A stretch of DNA of 64,000 bases from positions 806,001-870,000 of the forward strand of contig CAWEBQ010000002.1 of the NCBI GenBank assembly GCA_963807385.1, written 5' to 3'. Made by a program: the position numbers and the translations under genes. The notes beneath the pieces are model-generated. The model was not told where the DNA came from, did no database searches, and saw only the letters and a program-made list of their open reading frames with translations. This DNA is from JBDTSW01 sp963807385. GTDB taxonomy: Bacteria; Actinomycetota; Thermoleophilia; Solirubrobacterales; 70-9. Shown in pieces: positions 53,225-62,353 of the stretch. Position 1 is the first letter of the stretch. Each line of letters begins with the position of its first letter.

Positions 53225-53231
53225 CGTGGGC

Positions 53232-53555
53232 TCAGCCGGCCTGGGGCCCGAGCCGGTCGATCATGCGCAGCACGGCCTGGGCATTGGGGCGCAGCTGATT
53301 CCGCTGCTCGGCGAGCTCCGCCCCAACCTGACCAACCGCGGCGCCAACCTCGGCGACGGCCGCGACGACCTGCTGCAGCACGACCTCGCTCCGTCGTGTG
53401 AGGTCCCGCATGAAGATCCGTGTCTCCTCCCGCTCGCTGCGAATCCCCTCCATCAACTCGTTGCCGCGCGCCATGTGCTGGTTGGCTACGACGATGTGCT
53501 CGTCGATCCGCGCCAGATGATGGTCAAGCCGCTCGAGGAACACGGACCCGGTCAC
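53232..53555 (-). CDS. Small coiled-coil protein
   Basis: The 107-residue protein is a helical coiled coil (LERLDHHLARIDEHIVVANQ, then VLQQVVAAVAEVGAAVGQVG) with no membrane segment or motif. GATAAT ends 6 bases before its GTG. It lies between trpF and htrA. I do not recognise a family; such proteins are often oligomerisation or filament elements. Confidence 0.65.
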   Translation of the reverse strand: MTGSVFLERLDHHLARIDEHIVVANQHMARGNELMEGIRSEREETRIFMRDLTRRSEVVLQQVVAAVAEVGAAVGQVGAELAEQRNQLRPNAQAVLRMIDRLGPQAG

Positions 53556-53617
53556 CCGCCGATTATCGCACGCGGCATTTGTCGGATCCGCGCGAATCGC
53601 GTCGATCCTGTGCCGGG

Positions 53618-54820
53618 TCAGCCGCCCGCGTTCGCCGGCCTGTCGCCGAGCTCGACCGTCACGTCGCGCTCCTCGCCCTTGCGGGAGAGGGTCAACTCGA
53701 CCTCGTCCCCCGGCTGGAGGCCGTTGACCGCGGCGATCACGTCGTCCATCCCCGTGACCTCCTCCCCGTCCACCGCGACGATCACGTCGCCGCCGGCGGT
53801 CAGCGGCTGCCCGCCGATCGTGACCTCCGCTGAACCGGCCTCGATCCCGGCCTCGTCCGCCGGGCCGTCGGCCACGACGTCCTGCACCAACGCGCCCTGC
53901 TCGGAGGAGAGGTTGAGCACGTCGGCGATCTCGGCGGTGATGTCCGCGCCGGTGATGCCCAGGAAGGCGTGCTTTACCTCGCCGTTCTCAAGAAGTTGAT
54001 CGGCGACGTCGCGGGCGGTGTTGATCGGGACGGCGAAGCCGATGCCGACGTTCCCGCGGCCACCGGCCGACTCGATCTGTGAGTTGATGCCAACTACGCG
54101 TCCGGCGGCGTCGAGCAGCGGCCCGCCCGAGTTGCCCGGGTTGATCGGCGCGTCGGTTTGAATCGCGTCGGAGATCGTGAATCCGTCCGGAGCTCTGATC
54201 TCGCGCTGGATACCCGAGACGATCCCCGCCGTGGCCGTGTTGTCGAGGCCGAACGGATTGCCGATCGCGACCGCCGGGTCGCCAACTGAGACACCCTCCG
54301 AGTCGGCGAGCTCTAGCGCCTGCAGCCCGCCGTCCGGCGGATTGACCTCGAGCAGTGCGACGTCGGTGGACGGATCGCTGCCCAGGACCTTCGCGTCGAG
54401 CGTCTCTCCGTCCTCGCCGCCGAGCTTGACCTCGACCTTCTCCGCGCCCTCCACGACGTGCGCGTTCGTCAGCAGGTGGCCGTCCTCGTCGATCACGAAG
54501 GCGGAGCCCGTCGCGACGCCCCCGCGCGGCTCGGGGCCGAAGGGACTGAGGCCCTCCGGCGACTGGCCCGTTTCTCCGAGCGTGGCGCTTACGAACCCCA
54601 CGCTGGGGACGCTGCGCCGGTAGATCTCGTTGACGCTCAGACCCTCCGCGCCGGCGTCGGATGCAGGCTTGGTGAGCGGTGCGGCAGCGACGGTCGGTGA
54701 GTCGTCGTCAGCGTCAACCCAGCCCGCGCTGATCGCGATGAGGCCGACGGCGGCGACAACGAAGCCGCCGAGAAGTGCAGAAGCAAATGGGGTGCGCAGA
54801 GCACTCTTGATCGAGTTCAT
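53618..54820 (-). CDS. HtrA/DegP-like membrane-anchored serine protease with PDZ
   Basis: The 400-residue protein has an N-terminal membrane anchor (ALLGGFVVAAVGLIAISAGWV) and a trypsin-like domain. The catalytic His is in LLTNAHVVEGAE, Asp in DPSTDVALLEV, and Ser in PINPGNSGGPLLDAAGRVVG. One PDZ domain (about 300-390) ends with VDGEEVTGMDDVIAAVNG. It degrades or chaperones misfolded proteins outside the membrane. The ATG has GGAGGATC upstream. It is adjacent to the large beta-helix secreted protein and could be its quality-control partner (inference). Confidence 0.92.
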   Translation of the reverse strand: MNSIKSALRTPFASALLGGFVVAAVGLIAISAGWVDADDDSPTVAAAPLTKPASDAGAEGLSVNEIYRRSVPSVGFVSATLGETGQSPEGLSPFGPEPRGGVATGSAFVIDEDGHLLTNAHVVEGAEKVEVKLGGEDGETLDAKVLGSDPSTDVALLEVNPPDGGLQALELADSEGVSVGDPAVAIGNPFGLDNTATAGIVSGIQREIRAPDGFTISDAIQTDAPINPGNSGGPLLDAAGRVVGINSQIESAGGRGNVGIGFAVPINTARDVADQLLENGEVKHAFLGITGADITAEIADVLNLSSEQGALVQDVVADGPADEAGIEAGSAEVTIGGQPLTAGGDVIVAVDGEEVTGMDDVIAAVNGLQPGDEVELTLSRKGEERDVTVELGDRPANAGG

Positions 54821-54895
54821 CGGCCGATCCTCCGTGGGGCCCGTGAACGCAGGCCAAACGAACGGTAAAGACGACGTAAGAAGTTGGGGGCGGGG

Positions 54896-57832
54896 TTACC
54901 TGGCGCGCAGGCGCAGCGGCGTCGTTCGGATCTGGTCGGTAGTCGATGTCAGGAGCACATCAACCTTCTTGTGCCGTTTGATCTCGCGATTGAGAGCCCC
55001 GGTGATCCGAATCTTTACGCGCTCCTCGTCGCCAGCGGCGACATCGAGGTCGGCGGTGCCATAGCTCGTGGTGCCATCGGGGCTCGTGATCTCCGCCTCC
55101 CCGGTGCAGGCGGGGGCCCCGATGCAGTCGGCCACCGCGCTGAGCTTCCGCCTTTTCACGTACGGCGACTTCGGCACCATCCCGAAACCGGAGCTCCCTT
55201 CGGGGATGATGGGCACGCACGGGCTCAGCTCGGAGGTCGGATCATAGCCCCGTTGCAGCTCCGTGACCGTGGCCTGCGCGTAGCCCTGCTGAGGCGCGGG
55301 TAGATCCTCGAGGATGTCGGTCGAGTAGCCACTCCGGCCGGTCCTGAAGGTCTCGGATCCGAGGTAGGATCTGACGTCCGACTGGCCCGTCGGGGTGCAG
55401 TTCTCGGAGCCGTAGTAGTCGATTCGGTACCGCTGGTTCTTCGCCCCCCACATCGAGATGCGGGAGAGGAACGCGCCCGGCGTCGCGGCGGGGCCGTAGG
55501 TGCCGAGGAACCCGAAGTTCTGGATGCCGTTCGGGCCCCTGTCCGCGTCCAGCGGGTCAGGCGGGATCTGCGTCGTACCCTTGCTGAACTCGATCGGCCG
55601 CCCCTCGACGCTCTCGAAGAGGTTTCCGAGCAGCTCGACGGTCGTGCGCTTGCCCAGTTCGACGCCTGCGGCGTCGCTGGCGGTGATGACGTTGTCCCTG
55701 AACGCCCCCGCGAGGTTCTCGAGCGAGTACCCGACGTCGGCGACGTTGGCGTCGATCTGAGCCGTGATCGCCCCCGCAATCCCGATCGAGTCACCGTTCT
55801 CGTCGCAGATCAGGTTCCCTCCGAGGCGCTCGAGCACGTCGCCGAGTCGGCCCCCAACGGACATGCCGCCCAGGACCGCCGCCCGCTTGGCGTGTTGCGC
55901 TTGCTTGTCCAACAGGGACTTCGCAGTCTCCACGTCGATCGGCCTCAGCGCATTGTCAATCAGAACGTGTGTGCAGTCCGTGTCGCTCATCAGCGCGCCT
56001 ACCGCGTTTCCGCTCACCTCAAGGCCGGAGCTGTCGGTGACCTTCAGCCCGTCGCCGCCGTTGTTCGCGACGGTGTTCGTGGCCAGCTCGGTCGCCGCCT
56101 TGTTGTCCCTGAGCAGCGTGTCCACGACCTCCACGCCGGCGCCCTGGTTGGCGAGAAGCTCGACCGCGGCGCCGTTCTCGTGCGTCGCCCCGATCGCGTT
56201 GGAGAGCACGTCGTTGCCCTCCCCGGCGTCGTCGAGCAGCACGCCGACCCCGTTGCGCCCGATCTCGTTCCCGTCGGTGGGCGCGGCGCCACCGATCACG
56301 TTCTCCGCCGCGCCGTCGGTAATCGCGACGCCCGCCCCCTGATTCGTCACGGGCCCCGTCAACACCGGGAGCCCGGTCGACGGGCCGAGGGGACCGATCG
56401 AGTTGTTTATGAGCTTGGTGAGCCGCGCGCCTTGGCCGGTGATGTGCACGCCGTAGCGTCCGTTGCCCGAGATGATGCTGTCGCGGATGAGCGTGTCCGC
56501 GCCCTCCACGCGGATGCCGTCGAGCGCGTTCGGCGCGAGTGTGGCGGCATTGAAGCTCTCCGTCAGGCCGACGAAGACGCCCTCGATCCGCGTCAGGGAT
56601 GCGTCGGCCTCGACGCTGATTGCCGTGCTGATGCCACCCGTGAAGCCCAATGACTCGAGCGTCGTGCCCTGACCCGATCGGATCCGCATCAACGCGCCGG
56701 CGAGGCCCCCTCGTTTCCTATTACCGATCTGCGAACCGTCGATGATCACACCGGGCTCTCCCACCGGCGTCCCGGGCTGAGTTGACCCCTCAATCTGGAC
56801 GGCCTCGGTGATCTGGGAAAAACTCGCCTGGGGGTTGAACTTCGCCTCGCCCGACGGGATGTTGAAGATGATCACATCCGGCCCCGACTGGCTGTTGGCG
56901 ACGTCGATGGCAGCGCGCAGCGTGCACTGGTCGCCGGCCTCCTCGGCGTCGACATCGCAGTTGCCGTCGTCGAGGTCGAGGTCGGCCTCGTCGGTGTTTA
57001 CGTTGACCTCGATCGGCGGCGCGCCGGAGATCTCGCAGTTGGAGACGTTGTCTCCGGGCTCCTCGTCGACTAGGACGTCGTTCAGGCCCGGCCCACAGTC
57101 GATGCTGTCGTTTCCAGGCCCACCGGTCACGACGTCGTCTCCGCCCCGGGCCAGGATCACGTCAGCGCCGGCGCGGCCGTTGATGGTGTCGTTGCTGGAC
57201 GGAGCGTCGATCGTGTTCGGGTCAGCGTTGCCCTTCAGGATGTGGCCAGGCGCGGCCGGCGCCGGCCCGGAGTCGACGGTCAGGTTTTCGATGTTGACGA
57301 GACTGGTGAGCGCGGCCGAGACCGAGCCGTCGGCGGCCCCAGCCGCCAGGTCGATGTCCCACACGTCCGTGGAGCTGTTTTGGATCCGCCAGACGTCGGT
57401 GCCGGTCCCGCCGTCGAGTGCGGATGGGCCGAGGCCGTCCAGGCCCCGGATGGAGTCGTTGCCCGAGCCGAGGTTGGCCGTAAACGGCACGGTGTTACCC
57501 GCCTCCTTCAAGATCCGGATGTCGTCCGCGCCGCCGCCGCTGTTGAAGGTCATCGATGAGACCCCGTAGCAGTCCCAGAGCTGCGCCCCATTTGCGATGC
57601 AGCCATTCGTCATCGCGCCGTGGCTCTGACCGTTGGTGTTGAACACGTTCCACGTCATGCTCCCGCCGAGGTAGATGTTCCCCTCGACGTAGTCGTCGTC
57701 TCCGTCGCCCGTGACGACGACCGCTCCGCCGGGGCCCCCCGCGGACCAGACGGCCTCAGCCGACACCGGCGGGAGCGCGAGCGCGACGACGGCCAACGCC
57801 CCCAATCCGAGTCTCCGCTTCCCTGGCCTCAT
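54896..57832 (-). CDS. Large secreted beta-helix protein with RTX-like and CSLREA segments
   Basis: The 978-residue protein has a signal peptide (LGLGALAVVALALPPVSAEA). An N-terminal region carries Asp-Gly repeats of the calcium-binding type (GRAGADVILARGGDDVVTGG, then GNDSIDCG). A CSLREA-like module follows (VNVNTDEADLDLDD, then CTLRAAIDVANSQSGPDVII). Residues about 330-700 are right-handed beta-helix repeats (GRYGVHITGQGARLTKLINN). The C-terminal 250 residues include YRIDYYGSENCTP and CIGAPACTGEAEI, beta-rich with paired cysteines. It is probably surface-located, adhesive or polysaccharide-related. TAGAGT lies 10 bases before the ATG. It separates trpC from htrA. Confidence 0.85.
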   Translation of the reverse strand: MRPGKRRLGLGALAVVALALPPVSAEAVWSAGGPGGAVVVTGDGDDDYVEGNIYLGGSMTWNVFNTNGQSHGAMTNGCIANGAQLWDCYGVSSMTFNSGGGADDIRILKEAGNTVPFTANLGSGNDSIRGLDGLGPSALDGGTGTDVWRIQNSSTDVWDIDLAAGAADGSVSAALTSLVNIENLTVDSGPAPAAPGHILKGNADPNTIDAPSSNDTINGRAGADVILARGGDDVVTGGPGNDSIDCGPGLNDVLVDEEPGDNVSNCEISGAPPIEVNVNTDEADLDLDDGNCDVDAEEAGDQCTLRAAIDVANSQSGPDVIIFNIPSGEAKFNPQASFSQITEAVQIEGSTQPGTPVGEPGVIIDGSQIGNRKRGGLAGALMRIRSGQGTTLESLGFTGGISTAISVEADASLTRIEGVFVGLTESFNAATLAPNALDGIRVEGADTLIRDSIISGNGRYGVHITGQGARLTKLINNSIGPLGPSTGLPVLTGPVTNQGAGVAITDGAAENVIGGAAPTDGNEIGRNGVGVLLDDAGEGNDVLSNAIGATHENGAAVELLANQGAGVEVVDTLLRDNKAATELATNTVANNGGDGLKVTDSSGLEVSGNAVGALMSDTDCTHVLIDNALRPIDVETAKSLLDKQAQHAKRAAVLGGMSVGGRLGDVLERLGGNLICDENGDSIGIAGAITAQIDANVADVGYSLENLAGAFRDNVITASDAAGVELGKRTTVELLGNLFESVEGRPIEFSKGTTQIPPDPLDADRGPNGIQNFGFLGTYGPAATPGAFLSRISMWGAKNQRYRIDYYGSENCTPTGQSDVRSYLGSETFRTGRSGYSTDILEDLPAPQQGYAQATVTELQRGYDPTSELSPCVPIIPEGSSGFGMVPKSPYVKRRKLSAVADCIGAPACTGEAEITSPDGTTSYGTADLDVAAGDEERVKIRITGALNREIKRHKKVDVLLTSTTDQIRTTPLRLRAR

Positions 57833-57842
57833 GTCACCAAGG

Positions 57843-57848
57843 ACTCTA
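57843..57848 (-). promoter_or_regulatory. -10 hexamer TAGAGT before the beta-helix protein
   Basis: TAGAGT lies 10 bases before the ATG at 57832. It gives the secreted protein its own promoter within the trp cluster. Confidence 0.35.
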
Positions 57849-57882
57849 GGCCCAACCTGGGGTGCGGGAGCTTCCGTAGTTC

Positions 57883-58734
57883 CTACGGATTGGGGTCGTC
57901 GCGAGGGATCTGGTGCTCCTCCGACGCGCGCTCGAGGTAGTGCTCGCGGGTCGCCTCGTCGTCGCCGGTCAGCTCGCGCACGCCGGCCTCGGGGTCGGGT
58001 GAGCGCATCAGCGCCTCGCCGACCAGCACGGCGTCTACCCCGATCTCCTCGAGCTCGTCCAGCTGCTCGGCGCTCGAGTAGCCGGACTCCGAGACGACGG
58101 TCTTGCCGGCGGGGACGTCGGTGATCAGCTCGTGCGTGCGCCGCACATCCACGGACAGGTCCTTGAGGTTCCGATTGTTGATCCCCAGGACATCGGCCCC
58201 GATCGCGAGCGCGCGCTCGAGCTCGGCCTCGTCGTGAACCTCGACCAGGCAGTCGAGGTCGAGCGCCCGGGCCTCCTCGTGCAGCAATGAGAGATCGTCG
58301 TCGTCAAGTGCGGCGACGATCAGCAGCACCGCATCGGCGCCGTTGACCGCTGCCTCCGCCAGTTGGTACGGGTCGACGACGAAGTCCTTGCGCAGGATCG
58401 GCAGGCTCGACGCTGCCCGCGCCGCCCGCAGATCGTCCAGGCGCCCGCCGAAGTTTGGCTCGTCGGTGAGGATCGACAGGGCGGCTGCCCCGCCGCGCTC
58501 GTACGCGCCGACGATTTCAGCCACGCCCGCGGCGCCGCCGATCACGCCTGCGCTCGGCGAGCGGCGCTTGAACTCGGCGATCAGCGACAGCCCCGGGCGA
58601 ACGAGCGCCTCGTTGAAGGGCCGGGCGCCACCCGCGGTGCCAATCTGGTCGTGCAGCTCAGCGATCGGCACGGCCTCCCGGCGGCGCTCGACGTCCTCTC
58701 TCGCGGCGGCGACCAGCTCTTCGAGCCGACTCAT
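57883..58734 (-). CDS. trpC: Indole-3-glycerol phosphate synthase
   Basis: The 283-residue TIM-barrel enzyme closes the indole ring. It shows LSLIAEFKRRSPSAGVI (catalytic Lys), ALSILTDEPNFGG, LPILRKDFVVDPYQ (second Lys), LVEVHDEAELERAL, LGINNRNLKDLSVD and VVSESGYSSAEQLDEL. ATG 58734 overlaps the trpD stop (ATGA). It closes hisIE-trpE-trpG-trpD-trpC. Confidence 0.96.
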   Translation of the reverse strand: MSRLEELVAAAREDVERRREAVPIAELHDQIGTAGGARPFNEALVRPGLSLIAEFKRRSPSAGVIGGAAGVAEIVGAYERGGAAALSILTDEPNFGGRLDDLRAARAASSLPILRKDFVVDPYQLAEAAVNGADAVLLIVAALDDDDLSLLHEEARALDLDCLVEVHDEAELERALAIGADVLGINNRNLKDLSVDVRRTHELITDVPAGKTVVSESGYSSAEQLDELEEIGVDAVLVGEALMRSPDPEAGVRELTGDDEATREHYLERASEEHQIPRDDPNP

Positions 58735-59762
58735 CCGGCCGAAAGGGTACCCGTGGCCTCGACGAGGCGGTCGAGCACCGACTTCGCGGCGCCCGAGTCG
58801 AGGGACTCCTGCGCCTTCGCGACCCCCCCGGCGAGGTCCTCGGCGGCGCCCGCCGCGAGTATCGCGGCCCCCGCATTCATAACCACGACGTCGCGAGGCG
58901 GGCCCGCCTCGGCGTCCAGGACGCGCCTCACCACGGCGGCGTTCTCGGCGGGGCTGCCACCGGCGATCTGCTCGAGCGTGCCGCCCTGAAGCCCGACGTC
59001 GGCCGGCTCGATGAACCACTCGCTGGTGGAGCCGTCGGCGACCTCGACGACGCGGGTCGGCCCAGCGATCGAGAGCTCGTCGAGCCCGTCCTCCGCGCAG
59101 ACGACCAGCGCCCGCTCGCATCCCACGCTCAGCAGGGCTTCGGCGATCGTCTCCTGGTAGCGGCGATCCGACACCCCGAGGAGCTGGCGGGTCGCCCCCG
59201 CGGGGTTGGTGAGGGGGCCGAGGAAGTTGAAGATCGTCCTAACGGCCAGCTCCTTTCGCACCGGGGCGACGTGCTTCATCGCAGCGTGGTGGAGCGGGGC
59301 GAACATGAACCCGAAGCCGACCTCGTCGATGCACCTGGCCACGGCATCGGGCTGGAGGTCGATCCGGACGCCCAGCGCCTCCAGCAGGTCGGCCGAGCCC
59401 GAGCGGCTCGTGTTCGAGCGGTTGCCGTGCTTTGCGACCGCGCAGCCGGCGCCCGCCGCGACCAGCGCCGCAGCGGTCGAGATGTTGAACGTGGAGGGGC
59501 CCCCGCCGGTGCCCGCGGTGTCCACCAGGTCACCCCGGTCCGGCTCGACGGCCGCGGCCAACCGCCGCATGGTTCGGGCCAGCCCGGCGAGCTCGGCGAC
59601 GGTCTCGCCCTTCGTGCGCAGCGCGATCAGGAACCCCGCCGTCTGCACCGCGCCCGCGCGGCCCTCCATGATCTCGTCGAGTACGGACGAGGCGTGATCG
59701 GCGGTGAGGCTCTCGCCGCCTGCGACCGCGTCGATCGCACGGGTGACGATCTCGTTGGGCAT
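58731..59762 (-). CDS. trpD: Anthranilate phosphoribosyltransferase
   Basis: The 343-residue enzyme transfers phosphoribose to anthranilate. Motifs are DTAGTGGGPSTFNISTAAAL (PRPP loop), AKHGNRSNTSRSGSADLLEA, FMFAPLHHAAMKHVAPVRKE, and IFNFLGPLTNPAGATRQL. ATG 59762 directly follows the trpG stop, and trpC overlaps by 4 bases. Confidence 0.96.
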   Translation of the reverse strand: MPNEIVTRAIDAVAGGESLTADHASSVLDEIMEGRAGAVQTAGFLIALRTKGETVAELAGLARTMRRLAAAVEPDRGDLVDTAGTGGGPSTFNISTAAALVAAGAGCAVAKHGNRSNTSRSGSADLLEALGVRIDLQPDAVARCIDEVGFGFMFAPLHHAAMKHVAPVRKELAVRTIFNFLGPLTNPAGATRQLLGVSDRRYQETIAEALLSVGCERALVVCAEDGLDELSIAGPTRVVEVADGSTSEWFIEPADVGLQGGTLEQIAGGSPAENAAVVRRVLDAEAGPPRDVVVMNAGAAILAAGAAEDLAGGVAKAQESLDSGAAKSVLDRLVEATGTLSAG

Positions 59763-60338
59763 CTACCCGTCGCGTCCGTTCCCACCGACGAAGTTTCGGA
59801 GCATGTCCTTGCCGAGCGGGGTCAGCACCGACTCGGGGTGGAACTGCACCCCGTGGGCCGGGAGCGAGCGGTGCCGGACGGCCATCACGACGTCGCCCAA
59901 CGCGGCCGTCCGCTCGAGCTCGCCGGGCAGCTCGGGATCGGCGACAAGCGAGTGGTAACGGCCGGCGACCAAGGGGCTGGGCAGCCCGGAGAACAGGCCG
60001 CTGCCGTCATGCTCGATCTCGGCGTCCTTGCCGTGGATCGGCTCGCCCCGGATCGTCCGTCCGCCGAAGGCCTCGACCATCGCCTGGTGGCCCAGGCAGA
60101 CCCCGAGGGTCGGCACCCCGGCCTCGGGGAAGGCGCGGGCGGCCTCGATGGACATCCCGGCATCGGCGGGCGTGCAGGGCCCGGGCGAGATCACCAGCCG
60201 ATCCGCGCCGCGAGCGAGCAGCTCGCCCACCTCGGCCGCGTCGTTGCGGACGACGTCCAGCCTCGCGCCCAGCTCCCCCAAGTACTGCACGAGGTTGTAG
60301 GTGAAGGAGTCGTAGTTGTCGATGACCAGCACGTTCAT
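59763..60338 (-). CDS. trpG: Anthranilate synthase glutamine amidotransferase
   Basis: The 191-residue class I glutamine amidotransferase supplies ammonia to TrpE. It starts NVLVIDNYDSFTYNLVQYL, has ISPGPCTPADAG, the nucleophile Cys in TLGVCLGHQAMVEAFGG, and the His-x-Glu end GVQFHPESVLTPLG. ATG 60338 overlaps the trpE stop (ATGA). It may also serve PabA-like folate synthesis, as no second copy is in the window. Confidence 0.95.
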   Translation of the reverse strand: MNVLVIDNYDSFTYNLVQYLGELGARLDVVRNDAAEVGELLARGADRLVISPGPCTPADAGMSIEAARAFPEAGVPTLGVCLGHQAMVEAFGGRTIRGEPIHGKDAEIEHDGSGLFSGLPSPLVAGRYHSLVADPELPGELERTAALGDVVMAVRHRSLPAHGVQFHPESVLTPLGKDMLRNFVGGNGRDG

Positions 60339-61729
60339 GGCCAGTCCGGCTGCTCGGCGGCGAGCTCGATCGCCTTGAATACCGCTGTCGCCTTGTTGAC
60401 GCTCTCCTCGTACTCGTACTCCGGCCTGGCGTCGGCGACCGTCCCACCACCCGCCTGCACATGGACGCGGCCGTCCTTCACCACGACGGTCCTGATGTGG
60501 ATCGCGGTGTCGAGGTCCCCGTTGAATCCCAGGTAGCCGATCGCGCCGCCGTAGGAGCACCGCTTGTGGGGCTCGAGCTCGTCGATGATCTCCATCGCGC
60601 GAACCTTCGGCGCACCCGAAAGCGTCCCGGCGGGCAGGGTGGCACGCAGCGCGTCGACGGCGCTCACCCCGTCGCGGAGGGTGCCGGAGACCTGGCTCAC
60701 GATATGGAGGACGTGCGAGTAGGTCTCGACCACCATGAACTCGTCCACGGTCACGGATCCGTACTCACTGACGCGGCCGAGGTCGTTGCGGCCGAGGTCG
60801 ACGAGCATCACGTGTTCGGCGCGCTCCTTGGGGTCGGCGAGGAGCGCCTCGGCGTTGCGACGGTCCTCGTCCGGGCTCGCGCCGCGGGGATAGGTTCCGG
60901 CGATGGGCCTGGTCTCCACCCGCCCGTCGATGACCTTGATCAGCGGTTCCGGCGACGCGCCGGCGAGCTGGAAGTCACCGAAGTCGAGGAAGTACATGTA
61001 GGGGGACGGGTTGATGGTCCGCAGGCCGCGATAGATCGAGAACGCGTCGGCCGGCTGGGGCGCCGAGAACCGCTGCGAGGGAACGACCTGGAAGGCATCG
61101 CCCGCGTGCACGTACTCGACGATGCGCGCCACGTTCGCCTCGAACTCGTCCCTCGTGAGGTTCGACTCGTACGCCTCCGCCGCGCTTGCCGTTGCGTCGG
61201 TCGCCGGCACCGGAGCGCGCAGCGCGGCGCGCGCCTTGGCGACGATCCCGGCCGGTTCGGCGCCCTCTGAGAACGGAAAGGCGATCAAGCTCAGCTCGTG
61301 CTTGAGGTGGTCGAATACGACCATCAGCTCGCACACCATCAGCGCCATGTCGGGGAGCCCGAGGGGGTCCGGGTTGGGCTCCCCCAGCCGCTCGACGGTG
61401 CGGACGAGGTCGTAGCCGAAGAAGCCGACCGCTCCCCCCTTGAACGGGGGCATGCCATCCGGGAGCGCCACCGGGTAGGCATCGACGAGCTCGGCGGCGA
61501 GGGCGTACGGATCACCCGCGTCGCCGAGCGACCAGCGCAGGGTCCGGTCCGGCCGCAGCCCGATGAACGAGTAGCGGCCGAGGCGGCCCTGCTCCGCGGA
61601 CTCCAGGAGGTACGCCGGCCCGTCAAACGCCGCGCGCAGCTTCAGGAAGGCCGAGACGGGCGTCTCGCAGTCGTCGATGTGCCGCTCGATCAGCGGCGCG
61701 ATGCGGGCGGGCTCAGCGGCGACGGCCAT
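60335..61729 (-). CDS. trpE: Anthranilate synthase component I
   Basis: The 464-residue chorismate-utilising enzyme makes anthranilate. The Trp feedback site is in AYLLESAEQGRLGRYSFIG near the N-terminus. Catalytic motifs include VVPSQRFSAPQPADAFSIYR, PEPLIKVIDGRVETRPIAGT, and the C-terminal ATLPAGTLSGAPKVRAMEII with GGGTVADARPEYEYEE. The LLES-type site implies inhibition by tryptophan. ATG 61729 overlaps the end of hisIE by 17 bases. Confidence 0.95.
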   Translation of the reverse strand: MAVAAEPARIAPLIERHIDDCETPVSAFLKLRAAFDGPAYLLESAEQGRLGRYSFIGLRPDRTLRWSLGDAGDPYALAAELVDAYPVALPDGMPPFKGGAVGFFGYDLVRTVERLGEPNPDPLGLPDMALMVCELMVVFDHLKHELSLIAFPFSEGAEPAGIVAKARAALRAPVPATDATASAAEAYESNLTRDEFEANVARIVEYVHAGDAFQVVPSQRFSAPQPADAFSIYRGLRTINPSPYMYFLDFGDFQLAGASPEPLIKVIDGRVETRPIAGTYPRGASPDEDRRNAEALLADPKERAEHVMLVDLGRNDLGRVSEYGSVTVDEFMVVETYSHVLHIVSQVSGTLRDGVSAVDALRATLPAGTLSGAPKVRAMEIIDELEPHKRCSYGGAIGYLGFNGDLDTAIHIRTVVVKDGRVHVQAGGGTVADARPEYEYEESVNKATAVFKAIELAAEQPDWP

Positions 61730-62333
61730 TGAGCGTCTCCAGCACCGCGCTGAGGGGCACGTCGCGAGATCGCAGCAGCACCTGGAGGTGGTAGATGACG
61801 TCGGCCGCCTCCTCGGCCACCCGCTCGTCCGACTCGGACACGGCTGCGCGGGCGACCTCGTCGGCCTCCTCGCGCACCTTCTCGCCGATCCGCGCAGGAT
61901 CGTCGAGTAGCTCCACGGTGTACGAGCCCTCGGGCCGCTCGCGGGCGCGCTCGACCAGCGTCCGCTCGAGCGCCCCAGGCGCCTCGTGGGCTGCGGGCCG
62001 TGGGGCTGCATCGCCACCGAGCTCGCGATGGAAGCACGAACGCTCTCCCGTATGGCACGCCGGACCGGCCGGGTCGACAAGGGCTACCAGTGCGTCCGCG
62101 TCGCAGTCGTAGCGGAGCTCGCGCACCCGCTGCGTGTTGCCGGAGGTCGCGCCCTTGTGCCAGAGCTCGTCGCGCGAGCGGCTGTGGAAGTGGGTCTCGC
62201 CGGTCTCGCGCGTTCGGGCCAGCGCCACCTCGTCCATGTAGGCGAGCGTCAGCACCTCGCCCGTCACGTAGTCCTGGACCACACACGGGACGAGGCCGTG
62301 CTCGTCGAAGGTGATTGCGCTCTCGCCCGTCAT
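61713..62333 (-). CDS. hisIE: HisIE: phosphoribosyl-AMP cyclohydrolase / phosphoribosyl-ATP pyrophosphatase
   Basis: The 206-residue fusion does steps 2 and 3 of histidine synthesis. The HisI half (1-105) has TLAYMDEVALARTRETGETHF, WHKGATSGNTQ, and zinc cysteines in YDCDADALVALVDPAGPACH and GERSCF. The HisE half (about 115-206) has EGSYTVELLDDPARIGEKV, REEADEVARAA and EEAADVIYHLQVLL. ATG 62333 lies 8 bases after TAGACT; a TTG three codons earlier is less likely. It heads the trpEGDC block, tying His and Trp synthesis to one promoter. Confidence 0.95.
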   Translation of the reverse strand: MTGESAITFDEHGLVPCVVQDYVTGEVLTLAYMDEVALARTRETGETHFHSRSRDELWHKGATSGNTQRVRELRYDCDADALVALVDPAGPACHTGERSCFHRELGGDAAPRPAAHEAPGALERTLVERARERPEGSYTVELLDDPARIGEKVREEADEVARAAVSESDERVAEEAADVIYHLQVLLRSRDVPLSAVLETLNGRRR

Positions 62334-62341
62334 GGCGGGCA

Positions 62342-62347
62342 AGTCTA
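62342..62347 (-). promoter_or_regulatory. -10 hexamer TAGACT before hisIE-trpEGDC
   Basis: TAGACT lies 8 bases before the ATG at 62333. No Trp-rich leader peptide or attenuator hairpin is seen in front. Confidence 0.42.
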
Positions 62348-62353
62348 GGGGCG

